64,000 nucleotides of DNA, taken from contig VDFB02000001.1 in assembly GCA_007258455.2 (NCBI GenBank), positions 13,749,918 to 13,813,917 on the forward strand, written 5' to 3'. Shown here one piece after another: positions 1-11,358 of this stretch. The notes beneath the pieces are model-generated. The model was not told the origin of the DNA and ran no database searches. It saw only the letters and a program-made list of their open reading frames with translations. Made by a program: the position numbers and the translations under genes. Numbering within the stretch: position 1 is the first letter of the stretch; each line of letters starts with the position of its first letter. The DNA comes from Sequoia sempervirens. Lineage: Eukaryota > Streptophyta > Pinopsida > Cupressales > Cupressaceae.

Positions 1-819
1 GATACTTACAGTTAATAAAATGGCTGAATCAAATAATCTTGAGTCATCTAAACAAGAAACAAGTCCATATGTTTGATTGATCCTTTCACATGATGAATAT
101 TAAGATACCAAATTCATGTTCAGCAATGTTAGATTGATGTGAAGGTGCAAGATTCCAACAAAACAATTATTTTATCCCCAAGGATAGTATCATCAAACCC
201 CGATTACTCTCCCTGTCAAATGCTTGGTCTTATGCACATTCTTCAAATAGGTCATCCAATACTCGTTCAGCACTACCCTTATTTATTCTAATCTACATGT
301 ACTGTTACAATCTCATTGGCCCGTCACAGTCATTTGTGGACATTAACACAATTTCTTCTTTCTTCTGAAAAAACAAAAGGTAATGTACAATCTATTACAA
401 AAAAAAAAAAATAGTAACATGGTTTAACATTTTGGCATCAACCTGCACTCTGAAAAGGTTTTGTTTTGACTGCCATTGCCATTGTTTCTCTCTTATTTTT
501 CAATGCTCAATATCATCAACTCAACTAATAACTTATGATATCGTGCAGCAATTTATTGCTTCATGTCTCCTGCCTACCCATCAATATCCGAAGAAGATAA
601 TAATTGCTATCATCTTTTCATATCAAATTTAGCACCCACCAATCAATGCACTGAACTGTGGGAATATATTTTCATGTGGACTTCTCCTGTCCATTGCACT
701 TTGATTCAGAAATATACACAAGTATTCCGTATTACTCTTAACCAAATAAATAAAATATCAATGAGTACCATGTTGGTGTGAATAAGTCTTGTACTTAGTT
801 TATTTCTTTACTAGGGACT
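1..819. other. No gene seen
   Basis: AT-rich sequence left of the copia insertion. Open frames are short (at most about 70 codons), overlap each other and show no recognisable domain. I see nothing supportable here. Confidence 0.6.
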
Positions 820-824
820 TAGGG

Positions 825-1492
825 TGTTGATGTTCATAGCAGTGTCGGTTGTATCCTTCCAGTGATCTCCTTTCATGATGATAAATTAAATAATAGCCTA
901 GGGCTATTTAATTTATAGAGACATCGATTTGATGAAGAGGCACAATCCATGTTAATTATATTTAATTATTGAAGAGGCACGATTTAATGAAGAGATGCAT
1001 TTTTAATGAGGTCGACCTCATGCTTCTTGGACGCGATTTTTGAAAAGGCACATTCCTTCATGATGGACACAATTTGAAGGGACACATTATTCTATGCTGG
1101 GCCGACTAATTGCTTTGAAGAGTTGTGTCCTCCCTTTCATTATGTATATATATTCGATGGAGTTTACATTGTTGATCATTCATCATAAAGTTGTCAATCA
1201 TAGTGCAAATTCTGTAGGAGTGCAGATCGAGTTTTTGGTAGAAGGCTGAGATTATCATTATCAGATTGCTTCATCTTGTTGTTGTATTTGCATCTGATTG
1301 TGGTACTTGTTATTGGCCTCATTATCGGCCTCTATTGTAGAGGAGACTCTCATTTGTGATTCAATATATAAGTGATATATTGTTGCTGGGTTTTTCTCCC
1401 TGAAGTGGAGGGTTTTCCCAGGTTATCTGTTGTGTTATTGTGTTGAATTTTGAATTAATTTTCTGTGCTCTAATCTGATCATAAAACTAACA
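825..1492 (+). repeat. 5' LTR of the copia element
   Basis: 668 bp, TG...CA ends, pairs with 13648-14305. A TATA-like stretch (TATGTATATATA, near 1141) precedes a likely transcription start. Confidence 0.92.
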
Positions 1493-1505
1493 TGGTATCA
1501 GAGCC
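1493..1505 (+). promoter_or_regulatory. Primer-binding site, initiator tRNA-Met type
   Basis: TGGTATCAGAGCC starts directly after the LTR terminus, the usual plant LTR-retrotransposon primer site for minus-strand DNA synthesis. Confidence 0.9.
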
Positions 1506-1603
1506 AAGTTTGAAGAAGATCTTGATCAGATTTAGTATTGCAGCGATACTCTTTATTCTTTTTCTTATCGTTGATTACTTCTATCTCTTTGTCAAGATGG
1601 TGA

Positions 1604-2621
1604 ATGGTCAAGATAGAGGATAGACTTGAGGGAGCATCAAATTTCACATCTTGGAGATTCAAAATTATGCTCACCTTGGAAAAAAATGAATTGGCTGAGT
1701 TTGTGGAGAGCAAAGTCCCCGAGCCTACGGATGAGGAAGAGAAGGTTCAATGGAAGAAGAAAGATATTAAGGCGAAGATGTTAGTTGATTCCGTGAAGGA
1801 TCATATTGTTCCTATTGTCTCCAAGTTGAAGACGGCAAGAGAGATGTTTAAAACTTTGGAGGAGATGTATGAAATCAACAACATAAGTCGGGCACTTGCA
1901 CTGAAGCAACAACTTCATCATGTGAAGATGGCGAAAGGAGAATCTGTTATTGCTTACTTCATGAAGATTTCCGAATTGAGAGATCAGTTCTCTACCATTG
2001 GTCATGTTGTTGATGACAAGGACTTGACCATGCTTCCCCTTAATGGTCTTCCTTCATCTTGGGAGTCTTACATTCAAGGAGTCAACGCAAGATCGAAACT
2101 TCGCAAGTTTGATCGTTTGAGGGCGGATTGCATTCAAGAGGAGTCTAGATTGGCTGCTAGAGGCATTGGTCAAAACTCTACTAATGAAAACATTCATGTT
2201 ATCGCTACTCAATCCTCGAAGGAGAAAGGGAAAGGTAGAAAGAAAGGTTATTTCAAGAGGAATAGAGATAAGGAATCTGATGGTGCTCCCGCATTCAAGA
2301 AGAAGAGGGACCTCTCCAAAGTCCAATGTTTTAGATGTGACAAGTATGATCACTATGCAAAGGATTGTCCAACCAGGCCTAAGCAGCAGGCTACCATTGC
2401 AGATGTTGATGAAGTCTCTCCGCAGAAGGATTCATGTGAATACTTATTCTATTTGGCATTGTCAAGCAATGTACCTACCGACACCAACACTTGGTTGATT
2501 GATAGTGGTGCCTCTTGCCACATCACCGGATTTAGGGAGCATTTAACTAATTTGGTGGAGAGAGATTCTAGTGAACAAGTCATTATTGGAGATGATGCTA
2601 GTTACTATGTGAAAGGAATTG
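1604..2621 (+). pseudogene. Copia Gag with the start of protease, cut by an insertion
   Basis: The frame opens at an ATG about 110 bp after the primer site. Residues of roughly 10-150 resemble the UBN2/DUF4219 capsid region of plant copia Gag. A CX2CX4HX4C zinc knuckle lies at residues 242-255, where it would bind RNA. The aspartic protease motif WLIDSGAS begins at residue 297 with the catalytic Asp at 300. The frame is open until the nested element enters at 2622, where a stop in the foreign LTR ends it at residue 340. Gag would form the virus-like particle and the protease would process the polyprotein, but here the polyprotein is severed from the rest of pol by 7.8 kb. Confidence 0.9.
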
Positions 2622-4609
2622 TGTAATGTCCCCTTCTCAAGCCTGACATTTCCAGTGACCATTAGCCTTTCTTTGGGAACCCGAAGGCTAGTCGGAAGTT
2701 AAAATTAGGGTTTCCTAATTTTGAGGAGGTCATTGCTCAGAGATGATGGATTCAATGGCGGATTCTTTCTGGGTTTTCAGAGAGCTTCGCAGGGGTATGC
2801 TCATCTCAGCATTCAGAGCATTTTCTGGAATTTACTATTTTTAGTAAATTCTATTTTTGGCAGTAAGCAGGATGGTATCAGGCAGTTGACTTTTCCCTTC
2901 AGTTGACTCAAGTAGCGGGCTCAGTTTCGGGCTTCAGAATGCAGTTCTGGGAAGTCGAGCTCATTTCACTTAAAAATAACATTATAATTAAAATGTTATT
3001 TATCACCTTGGCCTAGTCGAATGACTTAATGTCATTTTAAAAGGTGGACTCAAAGGGTGGCGCCTTCATTAAGGTTATATTTAATAATTGATGAATTCTC
3101 CAAAGTCAAAAGCAATTTAATTTGGGCGCATTTCTCAAGGTGAAGATTTAATTAAAATATGATTATTGAGCTAAGGTGAAAAGGACGCCATATTAAGGAA
3201 GAGTTAGGGTTTGAAACCTTGAGTTGGATTCTAGGGTTTCGTGAAGTCAAACGAAGCTTATAAAAAGAAGTCTTGGGCATCATTTATTGAACTTTGGAAA
3301 ATACACTGTTATGCTGCCGGATTGGCTCTGGAACCGCTTCGAGGAATGAAGGCCTCCTAGTATTGGCATCTCTTCTCGTTTGTAAGACAACGACTAGTGA
3401 TGATTCTTAGTTTAGTTGTGATCTTTCATTATTGTGAGTTGTAATCTGCATATTGCATATTAGATTTCTGTTCTGCATATTAGCCATGTCTTAGAATTGC
3501 TCGTTTGCTACAGCAGATTTGCATTTTTACTTGTAACTCAAAAAAGACCAAAAAATAGATTGTGGGTATTGTTCCATTCTATTCTCCTAGGCTAGGCGCC
3601 ATTGTTTGTAAGTCTGCAGATTTTTTGAAGGAGTATCTGAATTTTAGAGCAAAGTCGACCCTATCAGCTGGGCCGTACCATTCACAAAATCTTGGGATTT
3701 GTGCATTTATTATAAGTGGCTTTTCAAGTCTGTCTTGTGCTTCTAGTTTGAGCGCCTCCTTGTTAAGGGTGTTTTGCCTTCAGTATCTAGTATTTTGAAT
3801 CAGTTTCTAGGTAGATCTGATCTATTTTATAAATCTGTGTTGCTGGTTTTATGAAGAAAAATACAGTACTGTTATAACAGCATATAGGGATCTGCACTTT
3901 CGTTCTTGGATGGGCGTTGGGAACTCTTAAAGTCTTCACGGAGACATCATTGAAGATTGCACAAGTTGAAAGAGGTTGGATCTGTTTCTATTCATGCAAG
4001 TTTAAGCTTTATTCTTGGCAATCATTGAATGCTTCAATATTATTGCAATATTCTCAAATGCTGATTTGTAACTGGTAGCAAGTAGTCATCTTCCAAATTG
4101 TATGCTGGCAGTAGTACTGTCGGTCCTTAGATTCTTGCTCAGTCAGATTGTAATGTTCTTCTCTCTTTCAGCATTTTGATATTGTATGTAATCCATCTCC
4201 GCCCTATGGTCGCTACTATCCCATTCTGGGTTAGAAAGCACATCCTGGGTGTTGAGAGTCTTCAGCTTTCAGCATTTTCTTTCAAGCAGTAGATTTTGTA
4301 TCCACTCCGTCATATGGTCGCCCCTCACTCCGCATTGGATTGGGTAGCACATACTTGACGTTGAGTTCCTTTCTGCAAGTAGAATAGAAGACCCTCTGAC
4401 CAATGCTCACCTTCAGCGGTGCCATTCTGGTTAGAGTTACAGTTTAAGCAGTCTCATTTAGATCCTCTGACCAATGCTCGCCATCATCGGCGCCATTCTG
4501 GTTAGAGTTGTTTACCTGCACGTTTTGGTTTTCTCCTCTAACCTTAACGGGTGCACTGCTTTGTAATTTGTTAATTGAAAAACAAAAAAAATTGGCTCGG
4601 AATATTTCA
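2622..4609 (+). repeat. 5' LTR of the nested non-autonomous element
   Basis: 1988 bp. A 10-bp-stem palindrome (GAATTTACTA, TTTT, TAGTAAATTC) lies at 2828-2851. A short open frame at 3562-3798 recurs in the other LTR and looks like chance coding. Confidence 0.93.
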
Positions 4610-4610
4610 G

Positions 4611-4623
4611 TGGTATCAGAGCC
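4611..4623 (+). promoter_or_regulatory. Primer-binding site, initiator tRNA-Met type
   Basis: TGGTATCAGAGCC, one base after the LTR end. Confidence 0.88.
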
Positions 4624-4728
4624 AAGATCCTGCCATCCTGTGCCCATCAGAGTTCACTTGACAGAGAAAACAGATTCTACATCAGAGGTCAGAGCTGAGT
4701 TCAGTATTAGTTTTCAGAAGTTTCAAAG

Positions 4729-7700
4729 ATGTTGCATTTTCTAAGGCCTATGGGTCGTGAGAAGTCAGATTCAACTATGGCATCGGAGGAAGGAAAGGTT
4801 AGTGATGTCGTAAGGGACTTCATTGAATATGCCAGACAGTTTAAAAGACAATGTGAAGATGAGGCTGTCAAACTCCGTGAGCAATATCAAACCATGCCAG
4901 ATGATTATAGGTACAATGTTTCATTTGATTCCCATTTGAAGTGTGTGGCGTCAGTGGAGCCCGAAAAGTGGAAGATGGTGGACCACATTAGGAAAAGGAT
5001 AAAAAGGGAAGCAGAACAAGCTTTGTTCGAAGAATCAAAGAAGGAAGGAGATGAAGTGCCTATTTGTGGATTGCAGCCGACAAATATGCAAGTTGAAGAG
5101 AAAAATCAGTCATCTAGCATTGAAGATGGCACAAACAAGGTGCACATATCACATCAAAATGATCGTGAGCTCGAAGGAGAAAACGTGACAGTTGAAGAGT
5201 GTGTGGAAGAGCCTCATAATACGCCCCTTGACTTGCATGTGATAGCAAGTGAAGAAGAGCAAGTTGAAGGAAATACTATTGGTGTCTTTGAATCAGCTTA
5301 TGACTGTTACCAAAGTGATGATGTTGGTAATGATTTCGAGGTGTTTGTACCTCCTCTTGTTGAAGATTTAGTGATGGATAGTTTTCCTCTTGTTGCTGTT
5401 CAAACTCCTCAAGAGTTTTCACAAGATGAATTTATTACAAGTGATCAAGAAGACCTCTATGGCATGCATATGACTGTTCATGATGAGATCAGAAACATAC
5501 CTATAGATGATAGGTTCATTGAAGATAAGGATGATAAAAAATTTCAAACAGCTAGCTCTAAAGATTCCTTACTTCCTTTCAGTGACAGTGCTAAGGGTGG
5601 TTTTGAGTTTGAACTTCAGACCCAACCATTGGAGGGAGGTACTTATGAAGACATCAGCTTTAGTGATTTGGGAGTTGACCTATTCCAAGAATCAACACTC
5701 CAAATGTTGCACAAAGAACACTCTTCTTGTGATCAAAACAATCAGCCTCTCACCATTTGGGATCCAGGTGTGAAGGCACTTAGTGATGACAAGCCGGTAT
5801 GGGATGAATTTCCCTTTGATCCGGATGAAGAAATGGAACTTGATAAGGGTTCTCTATCAGCAGACAATGGTATTAATATGCTTAAGTTTGGGGCTGCTTT
5901 CAAGTTTGATCAAAGTAACATGGAAGAGGAAACAGAGTTTGAGGGCCATATGGCTCTTGAAGATGAAAGGTTTGGAGGAATTACCAAACACAAATCTGAT
6001 TTATCAGGGCATGAAGCTGATTGCAATCAACGAGTTGAAGGCTTAGTGGAGTATGATGTTTTCCAAGACATTGAGCATTCCCCACTAGTTGGTGGTGAAG
6101 TACAAGAATGTTGGAGCAACAATGAGGACAGCAAAAGCGTGAAACGAAGTTCTGTTTTTCAGTTACAGCCTATCGGCAATTCACCATTTTCGCATTCGTA
6201 TGAGTGTGAAGGCCAACCTGAGGTGTCCGTTGAAGATGAAGTGCGAGCTCTATCTAGATTTGATCGCACACACAGTCTGATTGAAGGGCTTATTTGGGAT
6301 GCTCAGCGTGAAGAGAGACAAAGAGGAGTGAAATATGAGGTTGCTCTTCCCAAGTTGCAACTTATCAGAGACTCATTGGAGACCTTAAAGTCTGAGTACA
6401 TAGGCTTGATTGAAGATAGAGATCATGCCGTTGAATCTGCAAAGAAGGCCTTCATTGTTTTCGAAGAAAGGGAGAGTATGGTTGATGAGCTCACTTTGGA
6501 GCTTAAATCCACTAAGGACAAGTTGGAAGAAACTCAGTTGGATCTAACAGAGGTTGCAGACCAGTTTGCAGATTTCAAACTTTTCAAGGAGCAAGAGGAT
6601 GCACAAAGAGCTATAAAAATCAAGCAAGTGATGGGAGATTTTGACTATCTTCAAGAGGAGTTTGATCTTGAAAGCATTTCAAGAAAGTCAGAAGTTGCAT
6701 GTGCAGATTTGGGGCAGCGAGACGTAAGGAATGGCTTCCAAGTCTTCGACAATCCCTTCTTTGAAGTGGGTGCTGAAGCAACTTATGACAATCCTCTCTT
6801 TGTTTTGAAAAAAGAGTCAAGTAGTGAAGAGACCAAGCATGAGGTCAAGTGTGAACTCCAATCTAAGGATGCCTTGATATCACTCCATGACGATGTGCCA
6901 CGTATGTTGAGTAGTAAAGAATGCTTAAGAGGAATTGAGGATGCAGTCTTCACTTTGGAAAAGGGACCAAAATATGGTGATTGCACTCTTGTCAATCCAT
7001 TCCTTGGGTTGAGGGATGCTAGTCTGCTCTGGGAGTTGAATTTGAAGTCATCTTATGTTTCATGCTTCAGTGTTCCTGAAGTTTTCATGGATAGGTTTCA
7101 AAGGTTCATCAGAGGGAATGCCAATTTTACAAGTATGCACTTGATTTTGACTAGCACTCAGAGATGTGCTATGTTTCCTTGCCGGAGTGTTGGAGATTAT
7201 TTTCAGTTGGGTACTCAAGCTTGGGATTCTCAACATGGGTTGATGGAGCATACAGTTTGTGGAAAGAAGAAATTATGGAGGAACAAGAATCAAATTTTCA
7301 GACCTTTTGATGTCGTTCTTTCCTTTAGCAGCTTCTTGATGGTTCCATTTGTTCATCAACAAATGGATTGGAGACAGATTTTGAGCATGGGTTGGAGAAA
7401 TGAACCATTAGTGGCTCTTGAATGTGTTTTCCGGCTAAGACTTGGACAGATTTTGAGAATCGAGCTTGCTGGTTTGAGGCAGACCAGCCACCTTACATGT
7501 TGCGTTTATCGCAATCAGGAGAGTTGGTTCATCACTCCTGATCAAAGAAGTAGTAGTTCTCTCATGGAGATGAATCTAGTGTGTTTTCCAACCACCTTGG
7601 AGGTGTCACCTTGCAGCTCGATGGTCATCTCACATGCTCACGGTTGGGATCTTGAGTGGTGTTGTTGTTTTCCTTTGGGTATGACTCAAGAATCAGATTG

Positions 7701-8448
7701 CATTACGCTGATACTAGCCTTGATTGACCGCAATTATTTGTTCCTTCACACTTTTCCTACTCTCCAAATTCATCTTATGATGGTTGATGAAGTAAACCTT
7801 GACTGTTTAATCTCAGTATTGATTCATGACAGCAGTAGCTCACATGCTTTGGTTCACCATTCGGAGACTCATGGGGTTGGAACTATGATTGTTTCCTGTA
7901 GTCTTCATGGTTGTGTCTGTATAATTCAGGAGTGGCATGGTAGCTTTATGCGGAGACAGGAGTATGAGTTTGTTGGGCTCTTACAACGGAATGCTTCCTT
8001 CCTTGTAAGAAGATTTGTAGGGGTCACACTTGCAGTCATGGTCCCGTTTGTTACCGTGTGGAGGTATGGGGAGGAGTTCGATTTTGATTTGAATAGTCTA
8101 TCTCTCCTATTGCTTAGAATGGTGATTGACAGTAGTATGGTTGATACTGTTAATTCGGGGAATCGTGGACATGAGATGCTGCATGATTTTGATTTCTTTC
8201 CTTTAAGATCTTTCAGTTTGAGAATCATAGATGGTAACATTTTGGAGTTACAAGGGGAGTCAGTGCAGCGTTGGCATGATATTCCCATTAATGTGATCAG
8301 AGTGGCGCAGCGGAAGCATGGTGGGTTTTTCCTGAGACGCATTTGGGAACCAGGGATCCTACTTGTTGCGTATGGATTAGTCTTCGAACTACTGGAGTTG
8401 TGGTGGTATTGCTTGAGGACAAGCAATTTTGGGGAGGGCGGATTGTAA
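4729..8448 (+). CDS. 1239-residue protein of a non-autonomous LTR element, function unknown
   Basis: A single uninterrupted frame fills the interior; its TAA overlaps the first bases of the 3' LTR. I do not recognise the N-terminus (to about residue 110, charged and helical-looking) or the C-terminal 500 residues. Residues of about 130-480 are acidic and low in complexity and include a WDPGV...WDEF motif near 345. A heptad-like coiled-coil stretch covers about 540-650. A repeated pair of (Y/F)DNP(L/F)F motifs sits near 675-695. The WDPGV, coiled-coil and DNPLF modules recur in the same order in the protein of the element at 48851-53693, whose N-terminus is different. There is no zinc knuckle, protease, RT or integrase motif. 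It could be a divergent Gag-like structural protein or a host-derived chimera. The intact 3.7-kb frame in a young element argues for recent constraint or recent amplification. Confidence 0.8.
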   Translation: MLHFLRPMGREKSDSTMASEEGKVSDVVRDFIEYARQFKRQCEDEAVKLREQYQTMPDDYRYNVSFDSHLKCVASVEPEKWKMVDHIRKRIKREAEQALFEESKKEGDEVPICGLQPTNMQVEEKNQSSSIEDGTNKVHISHQNDRELEGENVTVEECVEEPHNTPLDLHVIASEEEQVEGNTIGVFESAYDCYQSDDVGNDFEVFVPPLVEDLVMDSFPLVAVQTPQEFSQDEFITSDQEDLYGMHMTVHDEIRNIPIDDRFIEDKDDKKFQTASSKDSLLPFSDSAKGGFEFELQTQPLEGGTYEDISFSDLGVDLFQESTLQMLHKEHSSCDQNNQPLTIWDPGVKALSDDKPVWDEFPFDPDEEMELDKGSLSADNGINMLKFGAAFKFDQSNMEEETEFEGHMALEDERFGGITKHKSDLSGHEADCNQRVEGLVEYDVFQDIEHSPLVGGEVQECWSNNEDSKSVKRSSVFQLQPIGNSPFSHSYECEGQPEVSVEDEVRALSRFDRTHSLIEGLIWDAQREERQRGVKYEVALPKLQLIRDSLETLKSEYIGLIEDRDHAVESAKKAFIVFEERESMVDELTLELKSTKDKLEETQLDLTEVADQFADFKLFKEQEDAQRAIKIKQVMGDFDYLQEEFDLESISRKSEVACADLGQRDVRNGFQVFDNPFFEVGAEATYDNPLFVLKKESSSEETKHEVKCELQSKDALISLHDDVPRMLSSKECLRGIEDAVFTLEKGPKYGDCTLVNPFLGLRDASLLWELNLKSSYVSCFSVPEVFMDRFQRFIRGNANFTSMHLILTSTQRCAMFPCRSVGDYFQLGTQAWDSQHGLMEHTVCGKKKLWRNKNQIFRPFDVVLSFSSFLMVPFVHQQMDWRQILSMGWRNEPLVALECVFRLRLGQILRIELAGLRQTSHLTCCVYRNQESWFITPDQRSSSSLMEMNLVCFPTTLEVSPCSSMVISHAHGWDLEWCCCFPLGMTQESDCITLILALIDRNYLFLHTFPTLQIHLMMVDEVNLDCLISVLIHDSSSSHALVHHSETHGVGTMIVSCSLHGCVCIIQEWHGSFMRRQEYEFVGLLQRNASFLVRRFVGVTLAVMVPFVTVWRYGEEFDFDLNSLSLLLLRMVIDSSMVDTVNSGNRGHEMLHDFDFFPLRSFSLRIIDGNILELQGESVQRWHDIPINVIRVAQRKHGGFFLRRIWEPGILLVAYGLVFELLELWWYCLRTSNFGEGGL
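8428..8443 (+). promoter_or_regulatory. Polypurine tract
   Basis: TTTTGGGGAGGGCGGA-type tract immediately before the 3' LTR, the expected plus-strand primer position. It also encodes the last residues of the 1239-residue protein. Confidence 0.8.
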
Positions 8449-10430
8449 TGTCCCCTTCTCAAGCCTGACATTTCCAGTGACCGTTAGCCTTTCTTTGGGA
8501 ACCCGAAGGCTAGTCGGAAGTTGAAATTAGGGTTTCCTAATTTTGAGGAGGTCATTGCTCAGAGATGATGGATTCAATGGCGGATTCTTTCTGGGTTTTC
8601 AGAGAGCTTCGCAGGGGTATGCTCATCTCAGCATTCAGAGCATTTTCTAGAATTTACTATTTTTAGTAAATTCTATTTTTGGCAGTAAGCAGGATGGTAT
8701 AGGCAGTTGACTTTTCCCTTCAGTTGACTCAAGTGGCGGGTTCAGTTACGGGCTTCAGAATGCAGTTCTGGGAAGTCGAGCTCATTTCACTTAAAAATAA
8801 CATTATAATTAAAATGTTATTTATCACCTTGGCCTAGTCGAATGACTTAATGTCATTTTAAAAGGTGGACTCAAAGGGTGGCGCCTTCATTAAGGTTATA
8901 TTTAATAATTGATGAATTCTCCAAAGTCAAAAGCAATTTAATTTGGGCGCATTTCTCAAGGTGAAGATTTAATTAAAATATGATTATTGAGCTAAGGTGA
9001 AAAGGACGCCATATTAAGGAAGAGTTAGGGTTTGAAACCTTGAGTTGGATTCTAGGGTTTCGTGAAGTCAAACGAAGCTTATAAAAAGAAGTCTTGGGCA
9101 TCATTTATTGAACTTTGGAAAATACACTGTTATGCTGCCGGATTGGCTCTGGAACCGCTTCGAGGAATGAAGGCCTCCTAGTATTGGCATCTCTTCTCGT
9201 TTGTAAGACAACGACTAGTGATGATTCTTAGTTTAGTTGTGATCTTTCATTATTGTGAGTTGTAATCTGCATATTGCATATTAGATTTCTGTTCTGCATA
9301 TTAGCCATGTCTTAGAATTGCTCGTTTGCTACAGCAGATTTGCATTTTTACTTGTAACTCAAAAAAGACCAAAAAATAGATTGTGGGTATTGTTCCATTC
9401 TATTCTCCTAGGCTAGGCGCCATTGTTTGTAAGTCTGCAGATTTTTTGAAGGAGTATCTGAATTTTAGAGCAAAGTCGACCCTATCAGCTGGGCCGTACC
9501 ATTCACAAAATCTTGGGATTTGTGCATTTATTATAAGTGGCTTTTCAAGTCTGTCTTGTGCTTCTAGTTTGAGCGCCTCCTTGTTAAGGGTGTTTTGCCT
9601 TCAGTATCTAGTATTTTGAATCAGTTTCTAGGTAGATCTGATCTATTTTATAAATCTGTGTTGCTGGTTTTATGAAGAAAAATACAGTACTGTTATAACA
9701 GCATATAGGGATCTGCACTTTCGTTCTTGGATGGGCGTTGGGAACTCTTAAAGTCTTCACGGAGACATCATTGAAGATTGCACAAGTTGAAAGAGGTTGG
9801 ATCTGTTTCTATTCATGCAAGTTTAAGCTTTATTCTTGGCAATCATTGAATGCTTCAATATTATTGCAATATTCTCAAATGCTGATTTGTAACTGGTAGC
9901 AAGTAGTCATCTTCCAAATTGTATGCTGGCAGTAGTACTGTCGGTCCTTAGATTCTTGCTCAGTCAGATTGTAATGTTCTTCTCTCTTTCAGCATTTTGA
10001 TATTGTATGTAATCCATCTCCGCCCTATGGTCGCTACTATCCCATTCCGGGTTAGAAAGCACATCCTGGGTGTTGAGAGTCTTCAGCTTTCAGCATTTTC
10101 TTTCAAGCAGTAGATTTTGTATCCACTCCGTCATATGGTCGCCCCTCACTCCGCATTGGATTGGGTAGCACATACTTGACGTTGAGTTCCTTTCTGCAAG
10201 TAGAATAGAAGACCCTCTGACCAATGCTCACCTTCAGCGGTGCCATTCTGGTTAGAGTTACAGTTTAAGCAGTCTCATTTAGATCCTCTGACCAATGCTC
10301 GCCATCATCGGCGCCATTCTGGTTAGAGTTGTTTACCTGCACGTTTTGGTTTTCTCATCTAACCTTAACGGGTGCACTGCTTGTAATTTGTTAATTGAAA
10401 AAACAAAAAAAATTGGCTCGGAATATTTCA
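8444..10430 (+). repeat. 3' LTR of the nested non-autonomous element
   Basis: 1987 bp, near-identical to 2622-4609, followed by the target duplication AATTG. Confidence 0.93.
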
Positions 10431-10566
10431 AATTGGGACCTCCACTCTCCACTTGGATTCCGGCATTTCCCTTTCTTCTTTGAGGATTGAGTAGCGAGAA
10501 CATGAAATGGAAACAAGGTTTCGCTTGATGCCTGGAACAAATAGAATATCACTCAACTGTAGGTGG
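10431..10566. other. Scrambled junction inside the copia element
   Basis: After the right target duplication the copia protease region continues for only about 42 bp (10431-10472, matching 10941-10982). About 30 bp of unplaced sequence follows. Positions 10503-10562 are then an inverted copy of about 10982-11040. After that the gag/protease segment 2243-2620 is repeated at 10567-10944. So the right side is not the simple continuation of the left side. Confidence 0.85.
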
Positions 10567-11358
10567 AAAGGTTATTTCAAGAGGAATAGAGATAAGGAAT
10601 CTGATGGTGCTCCCGCATTCAAGAAGAAGAGGGACCTCTCCAAAGTCCAATGTTTTAGATGTGACAAGTATGGTCACTATGCAAAGGATTGTCCAACCAG
10701 GCCTAAGCAACAGGCTACCATTGCAGATGTTGATGAAGTCTCTCCGCAGAAGGATTCATGTGAATACTTATTCTATTTGGCATTGTCAAGCAATGTACCT
10801 ACCGACACCAACACTTGGTTGATTGATAGTGGTGCCTCTCGCCACATCACCGGATTTAGGGAGCATTTAACTAATTTGGTGGAGAGAGATTCTAGTGAAC
10901 AAGTCATTATTGGAGATGATGCTAGTTACTCTATGAAAGGAATTGGGACCTCCACTCTCCACTTGGGTTCCGACATTTCCCTACAGTTGAGTGATGTTCT
11001 ATTTGTTCTAGGCATCAACCGAAACCTTGTTTCCATTTCAGCCTTGGAAGACAAGGGGTACCAAGTTGCATTCTCAAAAGGAAACGTTCTTGTGTGGACG
11101 AAGAACTCAAACTTCGAGACTGCTCGAGTGATTGGAGTTAGAAATGAGAGCATCTATAGGCTATGCACTCGTCCACTTCAGGCTCTAGTGCATGATTCTT
11201 CAAGTATGTGTGAACTTTGGCATCAAAGATTGGCTCACCTTCACTTTCAAGCTCTACCTATCATGGAGAAGATGGTCATGGGCCTTCCGAAGTTCAACCA
11301 AGAGCATGAAGGTACTTCCAGAGGCTGCACTTTAGAAAGACTTGGATTTATTTCTTGA
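10567..11358 (+). pseudogene. Copia Gag end, protease and pre-integrase domain
   Basis: The first 378 bp duplicate 2243-2620, including the CCHC zinc knuckle and WLIDSGAS protease motif. The frame then runs on through the rest of the retropepsin domain to a GAG_pre-integrase segment (LWHQRLAHLHFQAL...). It breaks near 11320, where the integrase zinc-binding region and first catalytic Asp should follow but are missing. The ATG at 10507 lies in inverted junction sequence and is not a natural start. Confidence 0.88.

Larger units (their letters stand above)
2622..10430 (+). mobile_element. Young non-autonomous LTR retrotransposon nested in the copia element
   Basis: Long LTRs (2622-4609 and 8444-10430, about 1988 bp each) begin TGTAATGTCCCC and end AATATTTCA. 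The target duplication AATTG lies at 2617-2621 and 10431-10435. Primer site TGGTATCAGAGCC (4611) and a G-rich purine tract (8428-8443) bound a 3.8-kb interior with one long open frame and no recognisable protease, RT or integrase. By eye the two LTRs differ at only about ten positions, so insertion was recent. It must borrow enzymes from another element. A related element lies at 48851-53693. Confidence 0.93.

Noticed and set aside
1493..1505. tRNA gene
   Set aside because: Only the 12-13 bases complementary to the tRNA 3' end are present; these are primer sites, as at 4611, 50683 and 55441.
3562..3798. Open frame of 78 codons repeated at 9383-9619
   Set aside because: It is the same stretch of the two LTRs of one element, has no recognisable domain and is explained by LTR duplication.
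10507..10566. ATG at 10507 as a gene start
   Set aside because: It lies in an inverted junction fragment; reading into the copia frame is accidental.
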